From Prochlorococcus sp. AG-442-N17 (lineage in GTDB: Bacteria; Cyanobacteriota; Cyanobacteriia; PCC-6307; Cyanobiaceae): a stretch of 64,000 nt of DNA. Below the pieces are notes generated by a model, which was not told the DNA's origin, ran no database searches, and was given only the letters and a program-made list of their open reading frames with translations. The stretch spans positions 1 through 64,000 of the forward strand of contig QCPY01000005.1 of NCBI GenBank assembly GCA_003212375.1, read 5' to 3'. The position numbers and the translations under genes are program-made. Below, one piece after another: positions 40,280 through 49,548 of the stretch (position 1 is the first letter of the stretch; every line of letters begins with the position of its first letter).

Positions 40280-40379
40280 TTGTTTAAGACTGTAAATGAG
40301 TTATTAAACTTTTTGATTTTTTCACTTTATTTCCATTTAAATGTTTATAGTCTAAATATTATTAAATTTGTCTTTTTAA

Positions 40380-40532
40380 ATGGAAACAACAAATTTTGGT
40401 TTCGTAGCAAGTCTTCTTTTTGTGGGAGTACCAACAATTTTTCTTATTGGTTTATTTATTTCTACTCAAGATGGAGAAAAATCTAGTTTTTATTCGGACT
40501 CTGGGAAAGGTAAACTTGGTCCAAAACGTTAA
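40380..40532 (+). CDS. psbM: Photosystem II protein M
   Basis: A 50-residue PSII subunit too short for a 60-residue cutoff. The sequence METTNFGFVASLLFVGVPTI leads a single helix ending GLFIST, then a polar tail QDGEKSSFYSD that is longer than in other cyanobacteria, as is usual for Prochlorococcus. PsbM lies at the PSII dimer interface. It begins 100 bases after the ferredoxin gene and ends 30 bases before prmC. Confidence 0.93.
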   Translation: METTNFGFVASLLFVGVPTIFLIGLFISTQDGEKSSFYSDSGKGKLGPKR

Positions 40533-40562
40533 CTTTTTCTCAAACGTTAAATTTCAAAACTT

Positions 40563-41432
40563 ATGTATATAGTTTCCTCAGAAACATTTTTTTTGTGGAA
40601 ACAAAAGCAAATAATGAAAGGGGGAGATGATAAATCACTCAACCTTTTGATCGACTCATTAGGAGGCTTATCAAAAAAAGAATTAAGTTTGCTCAAAATA
40701 AAGTCAGAAAAGTGGATACCATTAAAAATTAATTTAGAATTACTAGAGTCTTTTTGGGATAAACACCTTATTTCTTCTATTCCTATTCAATATCTAAGTG
40801 GAATTTCTTATTGGCGTGATCTCAAGCTAGAAGTATCAAAAAAAGTTCTCATCCCACGTCCAGAAACAGAACTTATAATTGAAATTATTTCGACAAAATT
40901 TAAAAATAAGCGAGAAAAAATAACGTTTGTTGATTTGGGAACTGGTTCGGGTGCAATTAGCATCGCTTTAGCATTGGCTAATCCAAAATGGGATGGGATT
41001 GCAACTGATATTGATAAAAATGCTTTAGAGATTGCCTTGAGAAACTTTACTGCTAATTCTAATCAATCTAATTTGAAATTTTATCACGGTAATTGGTGGG
41101 ATCCTCTTAAAGATTTCAAGAGTAAGATAGATTTAGCTGTAGCTAATCCTCCATATATTCCAGAAAATACTTATAAGGAATTACCAATTGAGGTAAAGAA
41201 TTTTGAACCTAAAAATGCACTTTTGGGAGGAGAAGATGGTTTGGATCATATAAAAGAAATAGTTCAATATGCCCCTTCATATTTAAAAGAAAAAGGATGG
41301 CTATTGATTGAGAATCATTTTGATCAGGGTGCTAAAGTAAAAGAATTATTTATTAAAAATAGATTTACTGATGTAGAAGTATTAAAAGATTTATCTGGAA
41401 TTGGAAGGTTTACAATTGGAAGATATAAATAA
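40563..41432 (+). CDS. prmC: Peptide chain release factor N5-glutamine methyltransferase
   Basis: A 289-residue SAM-dependent methyltransferase that methylates the GGQ glutamine of release factors RF1 and RF2. It has an N-terminal helical domain ending PIQYLSGISYWRDLKLEV, the SAM motif VDLGTGSGAISIALA, and the catalytic NPPYIP near residue 195. Length fits the family. tsaC follows 18 bases later in the same direction, the frequent prmC-tsaC pairing. Confidence 0.94.
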   Translation: MYIVSSETFFLWKQKQIMKGGDDKSLNLLIDSLGGLSKKELSLLKIKSEKWIPLKINLELLESFWDKHLISSIPIQYLSGISYWRDLKLEVSKKVLIPRPETELIIEIISTKFKNKREKITFVDLGTGSGAISIALALANPKWDGIATDIDKNALEIALRNFTANSNQSNLKFYHGNWWDPLKDFKSKIDLAVANPPYIPENTYKELPIEVKNFEPKNALLGGEDGLDHIKEIVQYAPSYLKEKGWLLIENHFDQGAKVKELFIKNRFTDVEVLKDLSGIGRFTIGRYK

Positions 41433-41450
41433 TTTATTTGGAGAAAATAA

Positions 41451-42038
41451 ATGAATGTCGTAGATCATAAATTAGCTTTAAAAAAACTAAATATTGGTTT
41501 ACCTATAATTTTTCAGACTGATACCTTGCCTGCGATTGGATGTTTACCGATGTTCTCTGAAATAATTTATAAGATTAAAAAAAGAGATATAAAGAAGCCT
41601 TTGATTTTAATGGGCGCTGAAAAATCTCAACTTAATGAATTTGTTCATAAATCTGCTCTAGAGGATTATAAAATTATGGCTTCTAGATATTGGCCAGGAC
41701 CGTTAACAATTGTTATTCCCATCTCAGAAAAAAGTAAACCATTTTTTTCTAGTAGTGACTCTACATTAGGTTTAAGAATACCAAATTCAATCATGGCTAA
41801 ATTTCTCATAAAAGAAAGTGGACCATTGTTAACATCAAGTGCAAATATCTCAGGATTAACTCCAGCTACTAATGCAGAAGATATTTCAATGGACCTGCCT
41901 AATGTGGATATTCTTGGACCTGTACCTTGGGAAAAATCCAGTGGGAAAGCAAGTACAATTATATCTTGGGTAAAACAGGGAAAATGGAAAATAATTAGGG
42001 AGGGAGAAATCTTAATCCCCGGAATAGGGTTATGCTAA
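41451..42038 (+). CDS. tsaC: L-threonylcarbamoyladenylate synthase (Sua5/YrdC family)
   Basis: A 195-residue enzyme that makes threonylcarbamoyl-AMP for the t6A37 modification of tRNAs decoding ANN. The family signature is visible as PIIFQTDTLPAIGCLP, KRDIKKPLILMG, RYWPGPLTIVIP, LGLRIPNS and LLTSSANISGLTP. The stop codon overlaps the small membrane-protein ORF that follows. tRNA-Thr, a t6A substrate, is 180 bases downstream, though that is likely chance. Confidence 0.93.
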   Translation: MNVVDHKLALKKLNIGLPIIFQTDTLPAIGCLPMFSEIIYKIKKRDIKKPLILMGAEKSQLNEFVHKSALEDYKIMASRYWPGPLTIVIPISEKSKPFFSSSDSTLGLRIPNSIMAKFLIKESGPLLTSSANISGLTPATNAEDISMDLPNVDILGPVPWEKSSGKASTIISWVKQGKWKIIREGEILIPGIGLC

Positions 42039-42199
42039 TTCTTTCCTTTTTTATTTTTTTAATACAATTTTTTTCTTACTGGATATTTGAACCTTTAACT
42101 GCATTTTTAACTGATTTACTTGAGCTGAGGTTCTTAAAAACTATTCTTTTATTAATTTTTATTTTTCTTTTTTCAACAAAAAAGAGTGAGCAAATTTAG
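42032..42199 (+). CDS. Small two-helix membrane protein
   Basis: A 55-residue ORF whose ATG lies inside the last codons of tsaC in a different frame (ATGCTAA overlap of seven bases). The product MLILSFFIFLIQFFSYWIFE, then a short loop and a second hydrophobic helix LLLIFIFLF, ends KKSEQI. I do not recognise it. The overlap with tsaC and absence of other coding signal in this interval argue that it is translated by coupling. Confidence 0.6.
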   Translation: MLILSFFIFLIQFFSYWIFEPLTAFLTDLLELRFLKTILLLIFIFLFSTKKSEQI

Positions 42200-42210
42200 C
42201 ACTTTATGAA

Positions 42211-42282
42211 TGCCGGCTAACAGATTTGAACTGATGACCTTCGCTTTACAAAAGCGCTGCTCTACCGCTGAGCTAAGCCGGC
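42211..42282 (-). tRNA. tRNA-Thr(TGT)
   Basis: The minus strand folds as a 72-base cloverleaf with acceptor GCCGGCT paired with AGCCGGC, discriminator A, anticodon loop with TGT, and T-arm TCATCAG-TTCAAAT-CTGTTA. The CCA tail is not encoded. It is convergent with the small membrane-protein ORF and precedes minE on the same strand. Confidence 0.94.
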
Positions 42283-42347
42283 ATAATTTTTATTTTACAT
42301 ACAGCTAGGTGTATTTTGAAAATTTATTAATTTAGATTCTGAGACGT

Positions 42348-42665
42348 TTATTTTTTTTTAGGGGTGTCAAAGTTTTTTTTGAATTCTATTTCTCCAGTAA
42401 GAGTTCTTTTTATAGGTAGATTAGCAACTAAAGCAGTCATTCTATCTTCTGTTTCTAGACTGAGAGCTACTTCCTCAAAATCAATCTCAACATATTTTGC
42501 AACCACATCAAGTATTTCTTTTCTCATTTTGTCTAATAAATCAGTTGTCAATGAACTCATGTCAACTCTGTCATGAGCTAAAACTAGTTGTAATCTTTCC
42601 CTCGCTGTATTGGCACTTGACGTTTCTCTGCCTAACAATTTGTTAATAAGGTCTCGAAGAGTCAT
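42348..42665 (-). CDS. minE: Cell division topological specificity factor MinE
   Basis: A 105-residue protein with the MinD-binding segment [18 protein letters not shown] and a dimerisation part [23 protein letters not shown]. MinE drives MinD off the membrane and so places the division site at mid-cell. It is last in minC-minD-minE, five bases after minD. Confidence 0.95.
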   Translation of the reverse strand: MTLRDLINKLLGRETSSANTARERLQLVLAHDRVDMSSLTTDLLDKMRKEILDVVAKYVEIDFEEVALSLETEDRMTALVANLPIKRTLTGEIEFKKNFDTPKKK

Positions 42666-42670
42666 AATTT

Positions 42671-43486
42671 TTAAAAAATCTTTGTTTGCATTAATCTCAT
42701 GAATTTATCTTTAAGACTTTTCCCTTCATTTTTAGGATCGATAATTGGTATATCTTTTCCTGTAAGCCTTTCAGATACATTTAGATAACATTTTTTAGCT
42801 GGCGATTTACTATTTGAAAGTGTTAAAGGTTCTCCTCTATTTGTACTTATTATTACTTGTTCATCCTCTAAAACAATACCTAGCAAAGGCAATGAAAGGA
42901 TACTTTGGACATCTTCTATTGAGAGCATTTCTTGATTAGCCATCATATTTGGACGAACTCTATTGATTACTAATTGTATTGGTTTTATATCAGAGGTATT
43001 TAAAATCCCAATGACTCTATCTGCATCGCGAACTGCGGATAATTCAGGATTTGTCACAACTATAGCTTCTTTACAAGCTGAAAGAGCATTTTTAAAACCA
43101 TCCTCAACACCAGCAGGACAATCAACTAGAACATAATCAAACTTCTCGCTCAGTAATTTACTAATTTGTTTCATATCTTCAGGTTTCATCCAATCAAGCA
43201 TTCTAGGATCACCAGCTGGTAAAAGAGCTAAGTTAGGTTCTTTCTTATGCCTAACCAATGCTTGTTCAAGACGACAATTTTTGTCGAGAACATCTTGTGC
43301 GGTATAAATAATACGATTTTCTAAACCTAAGAGAAGGTCTAGATTCCTCAACCCAAAGTCTGCATCTAAAACAGCTGTGGTAACACCACTATTTGCGAGA
43401 GCAATACCAAGATTTGCTGTCAGGGTGGTTTTACCAACTCCACCTTTACCAGAGCAAATTAGTATAGTGCGAGTATCTTCCGGCAC
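42671..43486 (-). CDS. minD: Septum site-determining ATPase MinD
   Basis: A 271-residue ParA-type ATPase with the deviant Walker A motif [30 protein letters not shown] and [14 protein letters not shown], and a C-terminal amphipathic membrane helix ([14 protein letters not shown]). It recruits MinC to the membrane. The start is GTG at 43486. It lies between minC and minE. Confidence 0.96.
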   Translation of the reverse strand: MPEDTRTILICSGKGGVGKTTLTANLGIALANSGVTTAVLDADFGLRNLDLLLGLENRIIYTAQDVLDKNCRLEQALVRHKKEPNLALLPAGDPRMLDWMKPEDMKQISKLLSEKFDYVLVDCPAGVEDGFKNALSACKEAIVVTNPELSAVRDADRVIGILNTSDIKPIQLVINRVRPNMMANQEMLSIEDVQSILSLPLLGIVLEDEQVIISTNRGEPLTLSNSKSPAKKCYLNVSERLTGKDIPIIDPKNEGKSLKDKFMRLMQTKIF

Positions 43487-43607
43487 AAGAATTTATAATT
43501 TTTCAAATAATAAGCTAGATTTACAAAGTAAAATAGTAAAAAAGTTAAGTAATTCTTAAATTTATTTTTTTTAATTAATTTGTTTCAAAATATTTATTTA
43601 TTTACTT

Positions 43608-44267
43608 TTAGTTTTGTTTTAAATCGTAAGGCTTAATAATTATTTTTTGGTCTTCTATAATGGCAATCTCTGGATATTGAAACTTTGGCTTCTCTTTTGG
43701 ACCTATAGCTATAATTTCGCAAATTCTTAATTGAATAGGATTTAGCCATAGTGAGGCAATTGAAGCTTTTTTATCCCCATTTTCTCCAGCAAATGCTATG
43801 CCTAACAATTTCCCCCACACATAAACGTTATTATTAGCGGAAACTATTGCTCCAGGATTAACATCTCCCATAATAAAAAGATCACCATTTGCAGATATTC
43901 TTTCCCCTGATCTAACTGTCCCTTTGTGAAGAAGAGGTTTTTTTTGAGATGAGGAATCCAGGCTCGATTTATTTTTATTGTCATGAATGTTAGATAATGT
44001 TGAGTTTATTTTTAAAGACTTTCCACTTAATACTGTTTCCCTGTTCGTTGAATAGATATCAGCAAAATTGATATTAAGTTTTTTAAGGTTGAGTTTGAAT
44101 TTTGCTAAATCGAGACAAGTAATTCGCTCATTTGCAGTAATTAAAGTTGCTTCAGCTTGGTTTTGGAAAGCACTTAATTCTGAGATAAAATTTTGAAAAA
44201 GCTCAAATTTATCGAAAGATATTGTTTTTATTAAATTCTTAGCTGAGTTTCTTAAAATTAATTTCAT
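43608..44267 (-). CDS. minC: Septum site-determining inhibitor MinC
   Basis: A 219-residue protein whose C-terminal beta-helix domain is clear: GTVRSGERISANGDLFIMGDVNPGAIVSA and VWGKLLGIAFAGENGDKKASIASLWLNP. The N-terminal domain is more diverged, as usual. MinC blocks FtsZ polymerisation at the poles. It overlaps the HD phosphohydrolase gene by four bases and precedes minD by 121 bases. Confidence 0.9.
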   Translation of the reverse strand: MKLILRNSAKNLIKTISFDKFELFQNFISELSAFQNQAEATLITANERITCLDLAKFKLNLKKLNINFADIYSTNRETVLSGKSLKINSTLSNIHDNKNKSSLDSSSQKKPLLHKGTVRSGERISANGDLFIMGDVNPGAIVSANNNVYVWGKLLGIAFAGENGDKKASIASLWLNPIQLRICEIIAIGPKEKPKFQYPEIAIIEDQKIIIKPYDLKQN

Positions 44268-45526
44268 TGTGGATTATCTCTTAATATTGCAATTTGATCT
44301 TCAATATCTCTTCTAAACTCACCTGGATAAATAATTACAGAGCTATTATTTGACGACATTAATGTTTTTATTAACTCTGATTGATTTTCCAATGATATTT
44401 GATATTTCCCGTCCCATATTTGCAAAGAGTTATTAGATTTAAAACCTTTAAATGATCTTTCTTTGATTCCACAAAAAATATCTGAATCATAACTATTTAA
44501 TTTACATTTCTTTTGAGCAAAAGCTAAAATCTCCATTCTTTTTAATTTGGGTAGGAAACTTATGTTTGATGCTTTTAGCAAATTTCTATCAATAAACATT
44601 CTGCAAAGAGTTGCTAAAGGTTCAAAAGATTCATCTTTCCATTTCATTAAATGGAAATATAAGACTATATCGTCATTTGCTAGGAAGTCTCTTATCTCAA
44701 GGTCCTTTGGAGTAAAAATCCATTTGTACATACTTTCATCTATCCATATATTTTTTTTGGGATAATTTTTTTTGATAGTGTAAATAATTTTTTCTAAAAT
44801 CCAAGTAGAAATTTCGTTGATTCGATGGTTATAAATAGTTTTATACATGATGTTTCGTAAAACTAAAAAATGTTCAATAGCAATTACCCCTTTTGGCTTG
44901 ATAGCTATATTTCCGTCAGGAGAAAAAGTGAGAGCTGAAATAATTCTTTCCAAATCAACTAATCCATATTTTGTTCCAGTGTTGTAACTATCACGTAATA
45001 AATAATCAAGCCGATCACAATCAATTTCGCTACTAATTAGTGTTTTTAAAGGATTTGAAAATAGATTTTGATTTGTAAATAATTCCGCAATTTGATTAGG
45101 TAAGTCGCTTCCATAATTACTCAGAATAGAAGTGATTGGTAAATAATTTTCAACTAAATTTTTAGACCAATTCTCATGATTGTGAGAAAATATAACTTCG
45201 CTTGTGTGACTCAATGGACCATGGCCTAAATCATGAAGAAGAGCTGCTCCGAAAAGTATAAATTTATTTTGACTAAATTCAGGTTTTGCCTCAACTAATC
45301 TTTTATATATCTTTCTAGCAACGCAAAATACCCCAATTGAGTGAGTAAATCTACTAGATTCTGCTCCATGGAAAAGAAGAGAAGCAGCACCTAGTTGTTT
45401 AATCCTTCTTAATCTTTGAAATGACAAAGTATCAATTAGCTGCATTATCATTAATTCTTCAGGTTTATTTGAATCAATAATTATCTCTTTATGTATTGGA
45501 TCATGAAAAATTCTTTTTTTGTTCAT
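44264..45526 (-). CDS. HD-domain phosphohydrolase (dNTPase-like)
   Basis: A 420-residue HD superfamily protein. The catalytic pattern starts with the histidine-rich RFTHSIGVFCVARKIY and HDLGHGPLSHTSE. Relatives of the SAMHD1/YdhJ type hydrolyse deoxynucleotides or other nucleotides; substrate is unknown. The stop overlaps the minC start by four bases (ATGA), so the two are cotranscribed. Confidence 0.85.
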   Translation of the reverse strand: MNKKRIFHDPIHKEIIIDSNKPEELMIMQLIDTLSFQRLRRIKQLGAASLLFHGAESSRFTHSIGVFCVARKIYKRLVEAKPEFSQNKFILFGAALLHDLGHGPLSHTSEVIFSHNHENWSKNLVENYLPITSILSNYGSDLPNQIAELFTNQNLFSNPLKTLISSEIDCDRLDYLLRDSYNTGTKYGLVDLERIISALTFSPDGNIAIKPKGVIAIEHFLVLRNIMYKTIYNHRINEISTWILEKIIYTIKKNYPKKNIWIDESMYKWIFTPKDLEIRDFLANDDIVLYFHLMKWKDESFEPLATLCRMFIDRNLLKASNISFLPKLKRMEILAFAQKKCKLNSYDSDIFCGIKERSFKGFKSNNSLQIWDGKYQISLENQSELIKTLMSSNNSSVIIYPGEFRRDIEDQIAILRDNPQ

Positions 45527-45561
45527 AACTAAAAAATGTTCAATACAAAAAAAATATTTTT

Positions 45562-46851
45562 TTAATTATCAATATCTTTCTTATCAATTTGATTAGTAGA
45601 TTCTTCGACATCCTTTTTATCAAACAAAGAGTTTAAGTATATCTCTGCATTTTTTACCCATTTATCTTCAGAACTGCCGTATTCCCTAGCTTCTGGGAAG
45701 TCTAAGATTTTATCTGGAGTTATTCCTTTACCCTGTATATTGTTCCCTTTAGGCGTTAAATAACTAGCAACTGTAATAGCTATACCACTATCTTCTCCTA
45801 AACTTTTAAGAGACTGGATAAGTCCTTTACCGTAAGTTTGCTCACCAATTAAGGTTGATCTTTCATTATCTTGAAGGGATCCTGCAAGAATTTCACTAGC
45901 GCTTGCGGTTCCTTTATTTACTAAAGTTACCATTGGGCCATCAAAATAAGTCTTTTCTTGGGAGATTATTGCATCTTTAATCCCATTCCTATCTTTTGTT
46001 TCTACAATTGGTTTTTCGCTTAAAAATGAGTCTGCTACTGCAATTCCAGAACTGACTAATCCACCAGAGTTATTTCTTAAATCAAGAATTATCCCCTCAA
46101 CCTCTTTATCTTTCAGTTCCTTTAACGCTTCTTCGATTTTTTTTGGAACACTCTCACTAAATTGAGTGATTCTGAGGTATCCAATAGTATGAGAGTCATC
46201 TCTTAATCTTTTTGTTCTTACTGGTCTAAGGTCAACAGATCTTCTTTCTAAATCAATCTCTTTAATTTCATTAGATAATGATGTTATTTGAATAAGGACT
46301 TTTGTTCCAGATTCTCCTCTAAGCTTTGAAGCAGTATTTGCAAGGCCTAACTCAGATGATAATATTCCATCCACCTTATCTATTAAATCACCACTAATTA
46401 TTCCTGCTTCTTCGGCAGGGGAACCAGCCAACGTAGAAATAACTTTAATTTTTTTTGTTTTTTCATCTTCTCCTAATTGAAGACCTACTCCATTAATTTC
46501 GCTCCCAAAATTACTAGTTTTAAGTAGTTCATAATCTTTTGGTCTCAATATTCTTGTAAAAGGATCCTCAAGTGGTTTTAACATGTCTTCAATTGCAGAA
46601 TATGCCTCTTCACTTGTTTCAATTTGTTTCTGTAATGTTTTTTGTCTAATTCTCTTCCATTGGATGTCGTCGAGTATTTCCGGATCATAATATCCCTCAT
46701 TTACTAATGTCCACGCTTCAAGTACAAATTCCTTGCTATCACTGAGCGCATTAACGCTTTGGATATGTACAAAATTGGTAGAAAAAATACAGACCATGAT
46801 GATAATGATCCATTTTTTGAATATTAAAAATTTGTTAAAAGATGAATTCAT
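45562..46851 (-). CDS. ctpA: Carboxyl-terminal processing protease CtpA
   Basis: A 429-residue lumenal serine protease that trims the C-terminus of precursor D1 so that the Mn4CaO5 cluster can form. It has a signal/anchor segment near residues 15-35, a PDZ domain (GVGLQLGEDE...AGIISGDLIDKVDG) and the catalytic serine in KGTASASEILAG with a lysine in YGKGLIQ. I set the start at ATG 46851: the longer ORF up to 47088 runs antisense through the petB start region and has no family similarity. It is divergent from petB, a conserved order. Confidence 0.93.
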   Translation of the reverse strand: MNSSFNKFLIFKKWIIIIMVCIFSTNFVHIQSVNALSDSKEFVLEAWTLVNEGYYDPEILDDIQWKRIRQKTLQKQIETSEEAYSAIEDMLKPLEDPFTRILRPKDYELLKTSNFGSEINGVGLQLGEDEKTKKIKVISTLAGSPAEEAGIISGDLIDKVDGILSSELGLANTASKLRGESGTKVLIQITSLSNEIKEIDLERRSVDLRPVRTKRLRDDSHTIGYLRITQFSESVPKKIEEALKELKDKEVEGIILDLRNNSGGLVSSGIAVADSFLSEKPIVETKDRNGIKDAIISQEKTYFDGPMVTLVNKGTASASEILAGSLQDNERSTLIGEQTYGKGLIQSLKSLGEDSGIAITVASYLTPKGNNIQGKGITPDKILDFPEAREYGSSEDKWVKNAEIYLNSLFDKKDVEESTNQIDKKDIDN

Positions 46852-46919
46852 TGGGTTAAGTGTTAACACCAAGTAAGTAAATTTTAAGTAAGCTCTTTGT
46901 ATCAAAGCTTTTTTTTTGG

Positions 46920-47576
46920 ATGTCAAACTCCTCATCTGTTTACGACTGGTTTCAAGAGAGACTTGAAATTCAAGACATAACTGACGACGTAACTTCCAAG
47001 TACGTACCCCCTCATGTAAATATTTTTTACTGTTTGGGAGGCATAACTTTAGTATGCTTCTTAATTCAATTTGCAACAGGTTTTGCAATGACTTTTTATT
47101 ATAAGCCGACTGTTACCCAAGCTTATAATTCTGTAAGTTACTTAATGACCGACGTAAGTTTCGGTTGGCTAATCAGATCTGTTCATAGATGGAGTGCCTC
47201 TATGATGGTTTTGATGTTGATCCTTCATGTTTTTAGGGTTTACCTTACTGGGGGTTTTAAAAGACCAAGAGAATTAACCTGGGTAACCGGAGTTGTGATG
47301 GCAGTTATAACAGTTGCTTTTGGCGTAACAGGTTATTCACTTCCATGGGATCAAGTTGGATATTGGGCCGTTAAAATAGTCTCTGGGGTACCAGCTGCAA
47401 TACCAGTTATAGGTGATTTCATGGTTGAACTTCTTCGTGGTGGAGAAAGTGTTGGGCAATCAACTTTAACAAGATTTTATAGCCTCCATACTTTTGTACT
47501 TCCTTGGTCTCTAGCTGTCTTTATGCTTATGCATTTTCTTATGATTCGTAAACAAGGCATTTCAGGGCCGTTATAA
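46920..47576 (+). CDS. petB: Cytochrome b6
   Basis: A 218-residue four-helix cytochrome of the b6f complex with haem-binding histidines in [26 protein letters not shown] and [12 protein letters not shown], and the quinone-site [11 protein letters not shown]. It carries electrons from plastoquinol across the thylakoid. petD follows 43 bases later, the standard petBD operon; ctpA is divergent. Confidence 0.99.
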   Translation: MSNSSSVYDWFQERLEIQDITDDVTSKYVPPHVNIFYCLGGITLVCFLIQFATGFAMTFYYKPTVTQAYNSVSYLMTDVSFGWLIRSVHRWSASMMVLMLILHVFRVYLTGGFKRPRELTWVTGVVMAVITVAFGVTGYSLPWDQVGYWAVKIVSGVPAAIPVIGDFMVELLRGGESVGQSTLTRFYSLHTFVLPWSLAVFMLMHFLMIRKQGISGPL

Positions 47577-47619
47577 ACCTCTATAATTTTAATAACTTTA
47601 AAACTTTGCTTTGTTTAAT

Positions 47620-48102
47620 ATGTCTACTTTAAAAAAACCTGATTTATCCGATCCAAAATTAAGAGCTAAATTAGCTAAGGGCATGGGTCACAATTATTAT
47701 GGAGAGCCTGCTTGGCCAAATGATCTTTTGTATATATTCCCTGTGGTAATACTTGGAACCATAGCCTGTGTTGTTGGATTAGCAGTTTTAGACCCTGCTA
47801 TGTTGGGAGATAAGGCCAATCCATTCGCTACTCCTCTTGAAATCCTTCCTGAATGGTATCTTTATCCTGTATTTCAAATACTCAGGGTTGTCCCAAATAA
47901 GTTACTTGGAATTGCTCTTCAAACACTAATTCCTCTTGGTTTAATGATTCTTCCCTTCATTGAAAATGTAAATAAATTCTCTAATCCTTTCAGAAGACCA
48001 ATTGCAATGTCAGTTTTTCTTTTTGGAACTTTTTTAACTATTTATTTAGGTATTGGTGCATGCTTACCAATAGACAAATCTCTAACTCTAGGATTATTTT
48101 AA
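47620..48102 (+). CDS. petD: Cytochrome b6f complex subunit IV
   Basis: A 160-residue subunit with three helices. The N-terminus [20 protein letters not shown] and the Qo-site signature [21 protein letters not shown] are diagnostic. I chose ATG 47620; an in-frame TTG at 47611 would add three residues not found in the family. It ends 7 bases from the convergent invertase gene. Confidence 0.98.
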
Positions 48103-48108
48103 TATCAC

Positions 48109-49548
48109 TTAAAGATTGAACATATCCAAGTCATCACTTTCTTCTCTGAGGAAGTGATGCATCAATAAAAAACCAACTATTGTCCATGTTTGATAAGTTC
48201 TTGATTGTTGACCAACCCATGTGCCGGTAGGCCCATCAAAATATTCTGCCCACTCTTGTTTGGGTAGTTGATTCAGTTGACACCAATAAGATTCTTCGAT
48301 TAACGATCTCATTTCCTCCATTAAGATCACATCTTCTGTAGGATATCTTTTGTGATGTAAAAGAACTGAGACCCCAAAAAACCAAAGTAAACTTGGCCAA
48401 TGTCCTCCATTATGGTAACTCCAAGGCCAATTTTTAGGATCTGAGCCAGTTTTATTCTGCCATTCTTCTACATCCATATGAGGGTGACAAATCCTCATAG
48501 GCATTTGTCCTATAAGATGTTGTCTATTATGGAGAATAAGCCTAAATAGTGCTCTCTGTTCTGAAGAAGGCAGTACTCCGAACATGCAAGCTAGAGAGTT
48601 CCCTAGGCTATAGAATCTAAAGTCAGGTCTTCCGGTCCTAATATTTCCTATTAAATATCCACCTCTATTTTCCAACCATTCTTGAAGCCATGAGGGTACT
48701 ACTTGAGGTTGAACATTAAATTCATTAAAGTGTTGGTCTTCTCCATATTGTTCGGTTGGTCTTCTTCTTAAAACTTGCATTGTTTGGCTTGTAACCCAGT
48801 AATGTTTTAAAAGAAAACTTCTTAAATCTTTTACCCATTGATTAGTAAGAATTAGTCTTTGATCTAATAACCTACTGACGTGATCCTCACGACTTAATTC
48901 CATTAGTTTAATACAGCATTTCAAACATCCATGAAGTAAAACCTCTACTTCCAGAGGCGCTCCCCATACATCCATAGGTCTATCAATCATAAAAGCACAG
49001 TCGGGTACAAAAAGAACAGGCGTTCCCTCAAATGTTGGATGTAACACTAAATCTAGTAAAAGTTGAATTCCCCTCTGCACACTTTGGTTTTTCCCAAATG
49101 AATAATCACCACTTTTATTGACGTAATACCAACATAGTATAGGCCACCATAAACTGGCATCTGCGGAAGTAATTCTTCCTATTGATCTCTGACCATAGTC
49201 ACCAATTAATTTTCCTTTTTCTTCGACAAAACTTGTAGGGAATACTCCGCGAGTTTGATAATTAGTACTTTGTAGTTCAAGACATACACTTAGAAATTTT
49301 TTGACAATATCGTACCTTTTTTGTGTAATGAGATAAATCATTACTGGAACATTATCTCTTAAAAATATTTCTCCATAATTTAATTTTAGGTTTTTTGACG
49401 GGTGCTCTAAAGCAGCAACGCTTCCAACTAGCTCTCCTGAAATTTCAACCAAGGTCTTTTCAAAGTGTTCTTTTGCATTTGTTACAATTTTTTCTTCATC
49501 TGAACTTGGACGAACTCTTAAATTTTTTTGACTAAATCTTTCTGCCAT
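48109..49548 (-). CDS. Alkaline/neutral invertase (GH100 family)
   Basis: A 479-residue glycoside hydrolase of family 100 that splits sucrose to glucose and fructose in the cytosol. Features: NYGEIFLRDNVPVMIYLI, GDYGQRSIGRITSADASLWWPIL, and WPWSYHNGGHWPSLLW. Marine picocyanobacteria make sucrose as a minor compatible solute, so this enzyme may recycle it. The long noncoding leader of the rRNA operon lies upstream of it, divergently. Confidence 0.9.
   Translation of the reverse strand: MAERFSQKNLRVRPSSDEEKIVTNAKEHFEKTLVEISGELVGSVAALEHPSKNLKLNYGEIFLRDNVPVMIYLITQKRYDIVKKFLSVCLELQSTNYQTRGVFPTSFVEEKGKLIGDYGQRSIGRITSADASLWWPILCWYYVNKSGDYSFGKNQSVQRGIQLLLDLVLHPTFEGTPVLFVPDCAFMIDRPMDVWGAPLEVEVLLHGCLKCCIKLMELSREDHVSRLLDQRLILTNQWVKDLRSFLLKHYWVTSQTMQVLRRRPTEQYGEDQHFNEFNVQPQVVPSWLQEWLENRGGYLIGNIRTGRPDFRFYSLGNSLACMFGVLPSSEQRALFRLILHNRQHLIGQMPMRICHPHMDVEEWQNKTGSDPKNWPWSYHNGGHWPSLLWFFGVSVLLHHKRYPTEDVILMEEMRSLIEESYWCQLNQLPKQEWAEYFDGPTGTWVGQQSRTYQTWTIVGFLLMHHFLREESDDLDMFNL

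Noticed and set aside
40380-40400. Yfr2-type ncRNA motif (GGAAACA) at the psbM start
   Set aside because: It is the psbM start codon region (METTN) and there is no further RNA structure; the same seven bases can occur by chance.
46852-47088. Longer start for ctpA reaching 47088
   Set aside because: It would put 79 residues antisense to the start of petB and it has no signal peptide or known CtpA similarity; ATG 46851 gives the expected signal segment.
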